NCBI GenBank assembly: GCA_021651055.1
Contig: JAJHOH010000001.1
Span: forward strand, 1,054,001 to 1,118,000
Direction: 5' to 3'
DNA: 64,000 nucleotides
From: Candidatus Manganitrophus morganii
GTDB lineage: Bacteria > Nitrospirota > Nitrospiria > SBBL01 > Manganitrophaceae
The position numbers and the translations under genes were made by a program. The notes beneath the pieces were generated by a model. That model was not told where the DNA came from and made no database searches. It worked only from the letters and a program-made list of their open reading frames with translations. The stretch's first letter is position 1; every line of letters starts with the position of its first letter. Shown here piece after piece: positions 62,101 to 64,000 of this stretch.

Positions 62101-64000
62101 AAACTCCATCGAGGCCGGCTACATCAGCGACGGGGTCAGCCCAAACCTCGGAAATACGACAACGTCATTTAAATTCAAAACGGTTTATTATCAGGTGAAT
62201 AACGTCGCTCCCGCCGCAGGCAACCCCAAGATCCATCTCGACGGCAATGCCACCGGCGTCGCCATGACCCTCGACGCAACGGCCGCCGCGGCCCTCCGCG
62301 ACGGCGACTACGCCAACGGTGAACAATACATCCACACCGCCACCCTTGCGCAGGGAACCCATAATTACTACTTTTCCGCCACCGATGGAACCAACACCGC
62401 CCGGCTGCCGGCCGGCACGGCGACCTACAGCGGCCCCGATGTCGCCCTCAACGGCGCCGCCCCGAACCTGGCCCCATCCGGAAAAGCGACGATCGTGGCC
62501 TCTACCGGATGGACCTTCTGCAACGCGACCCCGACTTGCAGCACCAACGGTACCAGCACCTACGCCAATACCGTCGCGCTTGACACCAATGATGGGGACA
62601 CCTCCTTTGCCAGAAGCACCGTCAACGGCGACCGGCTCTATATGGAGCTCGACGATCCGGCCGCCCTTTCCGACGCCCTTACGATTACCTCCATTCAGTT
62701 GTTTGCCGTCGCCCGGGATACCTCCAGCTCGACGACCACCGGGTTTGATTTCGGTTTGCGGCTCGGCAGCGACGATTACCTCTCGGGAACAACCCAAGTC
62801 CCCCCTAATGCTTATGGAACGGCTATCGCCGGCGCCATCTATACCACCCATCCGGCGACCGGAGAAAACTGGAGCTGGAACGACATCAAAGGGATGAGAG
62901 CGGTCATCGTGCATCAGACCAACTCCAATGAAATCCGAGTGACACAACTTTATCTGACCGTCAGCTACTCCCCGATCCGGCTCACCTATTCAACCGATCC
63001 CAGGTACTTTGACGACGGGGTCGACCCGAACGGGGGGATTACGACGACGCAATTCAAGTACCGGATTGTTTATACGCAAGCGTACGGCCTCGCCCCCGCA
63101 GCGGGCTATCCCAAAGTTCACATCGACGGCAGCGTCGGCGGCGTCGCCATGACCCTCGATACGGAAGCCCCCGCAGAGCTGCAAGATGGGGATTATACCA
63201 ACGGCGAGCAGTATCTCTCTACCACGACGCTGGGTGCACAGGGAACGCCGCACGACTACTATTTCGACGTCTCGGACGGCACGAATACCGTGCGAACGCC
63301 CCTCTCCGGAACCTTGATCGGCCCGGTCGTCTCCGCCAACGCGCCGACCCTCTCTTTTGCAAGCCAGACGGGATATGCCCTTACGTCGGCAGGCACCGGC
63401 ACCCTGACAACCTCGGGAACCAGCACCGTCACCGGAACAGGCACGAGCTTCACGACCCAACTCCAGGTCGGCACCACCATCACTTCAGCCAGCGGACAGA
63501 CGCGAACAGTCACCGCCATCACAAACAATACCAGTCTCACGGTCGATACCCCCTTCTCCCCCAATCTCTCCGGGGTCGCGTTCACCTATTCCGTCTGGTC
63601 GGGCACCGGCACCTTAACGACCTCGGGGACAACAACCGTCACCGGCAGCGGGACCAGCTTCACCACCCAGCTCCAGGTTGGAAGCACGATCACCGCCTCC
63701 GGCCAAACCCGGACGGTGACGGCCATCGCGAGCAATACTTCATTAACCGTCGATATGGCTTTTTCTCCCAATCTCTCCGCGGCTTCATTCACATTCGCGA
63801 ACGATCTCCCGCTCAGGGGGGTGGAGCCGAACAGCGGAACGGTCAATTCTCAGTTCACTTATAAAATTATTTACACAGACGCCGATAACAATCCCCCGGT
63901 GACCGGTTACCCCCGGCTCCTCCTCGATTACAATACGGTCGTCCATGCCATGTCGCTCGACACCGGCGCCGCGGCGAGCCTGCGGGATGGAAACTACACG
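59099..64000 (+). CDS. Giant secreted modular repeat protein (partial)
   Basis: The frame is open from GTG 59099 (ribosome site AAGGAAGGG) to the window edge: 1634 codons without a stop. The signal peptide ends NSLAD. The rest alternates two module types. Type A (about 150 residues; five copies from about 59230) has ALDTNDGDTSYA, LYMDLDD, a Y-x-T-x-P turn, WTWDDIN and a closing RITQLYVxVxY. Type B (about 100-120 residues; four full copies and a partial fifth) has FTYKVVYT, PKVHIDGN, GVAMTLD, DGDYxNGEQY and GTHTYYFSxSDGTN. A third type of about 60 residues appears three times. It is likely an extracellular or surface-attached beta-sandwich filament under riboswitch control. Confidence 0.85.
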   Translation, partial: MRKRTPFGKRTSFLRLCPIFIAGLLLLAAILLNATNSLADTLTLHPSGQNATFSTTGTWTVVGGGFTYANVWDANDSDASYIQNSALSNKIYMDLDDTTHVGFVINDVQVFAMARVTGSSSTGIQLGFRAGPTDTTDRLGSTRTVRSTSYRSYSGNLYTTNPRTSAPWTWDDINSLIPIVQHSTDSDALRVTELFVRVNFTKALSPSGKNALSTGWTFTPGGSEATALDTSNGDTSYAASTVLDETLYMDLDNFPAATTMITGVRLNVVARCATIPCNLQIGIRTNGIDFLKSFDEVPGSGTIYSIGATSIHGNATSFNTQLAAGSQITAMGQTRTVSTVTDRNDLTVSSAFSPQLPNDDDLAVPFTFLGGTTSYQTFSGDFYTHNPATLAPWSWSDINNMMGVVKHVTNANGLRVTQMYLSINYIAPMALSYSPDTGFGSTGGVFPKGGGASTPFTYKVVYTNLNNNAPTLIKVHIDGDGGHDMVRDTSAEQPEFRDGDFENGEQYTYTAASLSSGQHTYYFAASDGSDSTQKPTIGTLAGPGVQIPAGTDTILPSGENELSIGDWGFNGADATTALDTSDANTSYADLNASVKGEVLYIDMDDSALTGSITSVQVSAVMCSVTTSLANVRIGLRLNGTDYVSTAFNVANSSSCGTYTTYTPASALYKINPDTGKGWTWDDLNEMIGVVLNENTNDLRITRFSVAVVHTPVILSFAEDAGYNSLDGVSPDSGKSTTAFTYKVIYSQANGTAPAANNPKVHIDGNATGVAMTLDTGASDPSLYNGDYLDGEQYTYTAPAGYSTGTHTYYFSVSDGTNSVLFPVTGNFSGPAVSLPAGSFTLFPTDVADGTAGFSFCNSGFRRSDCFNSETALDTNDGDSSYARGRRSSDLLFMTMDDAQDNGQFITQVQVSAVVKSESGTINFTLGLSSADNHIEGSVLSTSSTSYVTLSGTAYGFNPLTGAPWTWVDIKNLVAVVNHTNNTRMRITQLYVVVSYGPVRLQNSIEAGYISDGVSPNLGNTTTSFKFKTVYYQVNNVAPAAGNPKIHLDGNATGVAMTLDATAAAALRDGDYANGEQYIHTATLAQGTHNYYFSATDGTNTARLPAGTATYSGPDVALNGAAPNLAPSGKATIVASTGWTFCNATPTCSTNGTSTYANTVALDTNDGDTSFARSTVNGDRLYMELDDPAALSDALTITSIQLFAVARDTSSSTTTGFDFGLRLGSDDYLSGTTQVPPNAYGTAIAGAIYTTHPATGENWSWNDIKGMRAVIVHQTNSNEIRVTQLYLTVSYSPIRLTYSTDPRYFDDGVDPNGGITTTQFKYRIVYTQAYGLAPAAGYPKVHIDGSVGGVAMTLDTEAPAELQDGDYTNGEQYLSTTTLGAQGTPHDYYFDVSDGTNTVRTPLSGTLIGPVVSANAPTLSFASQTGYALTSAGTGTLTTSGTSTVTGTGTSFTTQLQVGTTITSASGQTRTVTAITNNTSLTVDTPFSPNLSGVAFTYSVWSGTGTLTTSGTTTVTGSGTSFTTQLQVGSTITASGQTRTVTAIASNTSLTVDMAFSPNLSAASFTFANDLPLRGVEPNSGTVNSQFTYKIIYTDADNNPPVTGYPRLLLDYNTVVHAMSLDTGAAASLRDGNYT
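63388..63790 (+). repeat. Two near-identical 60-residue modules in tandem
   Basis: Two units, each opening GTGTLTTSGT and containing TSFTTQLQVG, SGQTRTVTAI and SFSPNLS-type ends, lie side by side; a diverged third copy is inserted in a type A module near 59993-60200. Similar short units are seen in phage tail proteins. Confidence 0.75.

Overview
The window looks like chromosome from a Gram-negative bacterium of moderately high GC. It encodes many lipoproteins, an outer-membrane barrel protein, CsgG-type pores, MacAB-like efflux, sigma-54 control and an alternative-complex-III-like respiratory module. The mix would suit Nitrospirota or deltaproteobacteria-like lineages. That placement is a guess from gene content, not something the sequence proves.

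Layout. 1-3410 (minus): ActA/ActB1/ActB2-type respiratory genes, running off the left edge. 3.7-7.6 kb: Ig/PKD lipoprotein, GAF histidine kinase, small secreted protein. 7.8-29.4 kb (plus): the main accessory region. A sigma-54 activator with an unrecognised N-terminal region is followed by a sigma-54 promoter and a long same-strand gene series: two paralogous small Asn/Ser-rich secreted proteins, a third Asn-rich coiled-coil protein, four CsgG-domain proteins (one with a cysteine-less redoxin and TPRs), a TPR-HtrA-TPR lipoprotein protease, a Ser/Thr kinase with a PEGA domain, two large lipoproteins (one with ten fibronectin III repeats) and a TPR/beta-barrel protein. Two RAYT transposases and their REP palindromes are interspersed. 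29.6-32.3 kb: an FHA-FHA sigma-54-type regulator divergent from a LuxR-type regulator that has its own sigma-54 promoter. 32.3-36.5 kb: lipoproteins, a 130-bp MITE, an MscS-like channel and a degenerate LAGLIDADG-like protein. 36.9-37.7 kb: an AT-richer two-gene insert with YnfA. 37.7-41 kb: MacAB-like efflux. 41.1 kb: tRNA-Glu(CUC) with its terminator. 41.2-49 kb: CHAP protein, acyltransferase, CcoI-like P-type ATPase with a TauE/DsbD-like protein, GGDEF protein and SRPBCC protein. 49-51 kb: SDR and a stand-alone LigD polymerase. 51.2-57 kb: lipoprotein, two nucleotide-sugar genes, oligoendopeptidase F. 57.2-64 kb: FG-GAP lipoprotein, then a sigma-70 promoter, a GEMM-I riboswitch with an intrinsic terminator, and a giant secreted modular repeat protein running off the right edge.

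How it may fit together. The 10-29 kb series resembles a curli-like fibre/secretion system with four CsgG-domain proteins and its own kinase and protease. Paired TTCCGGAA palindromes lie about 100-130 bp upstream of both sigma-54 promoters (10166 and 31497), which suggests one enhancer-binding protein controls both the fibre genes and the LuxR regulator. Separately, the riboswitch at 58.7 kb carries A at the position equivalent to Vc2 G20. That is the signature of cGAMP-responsive GEMM-Ib RNAs and would link a cyclic-dinucleotide signal to surface-protein output.
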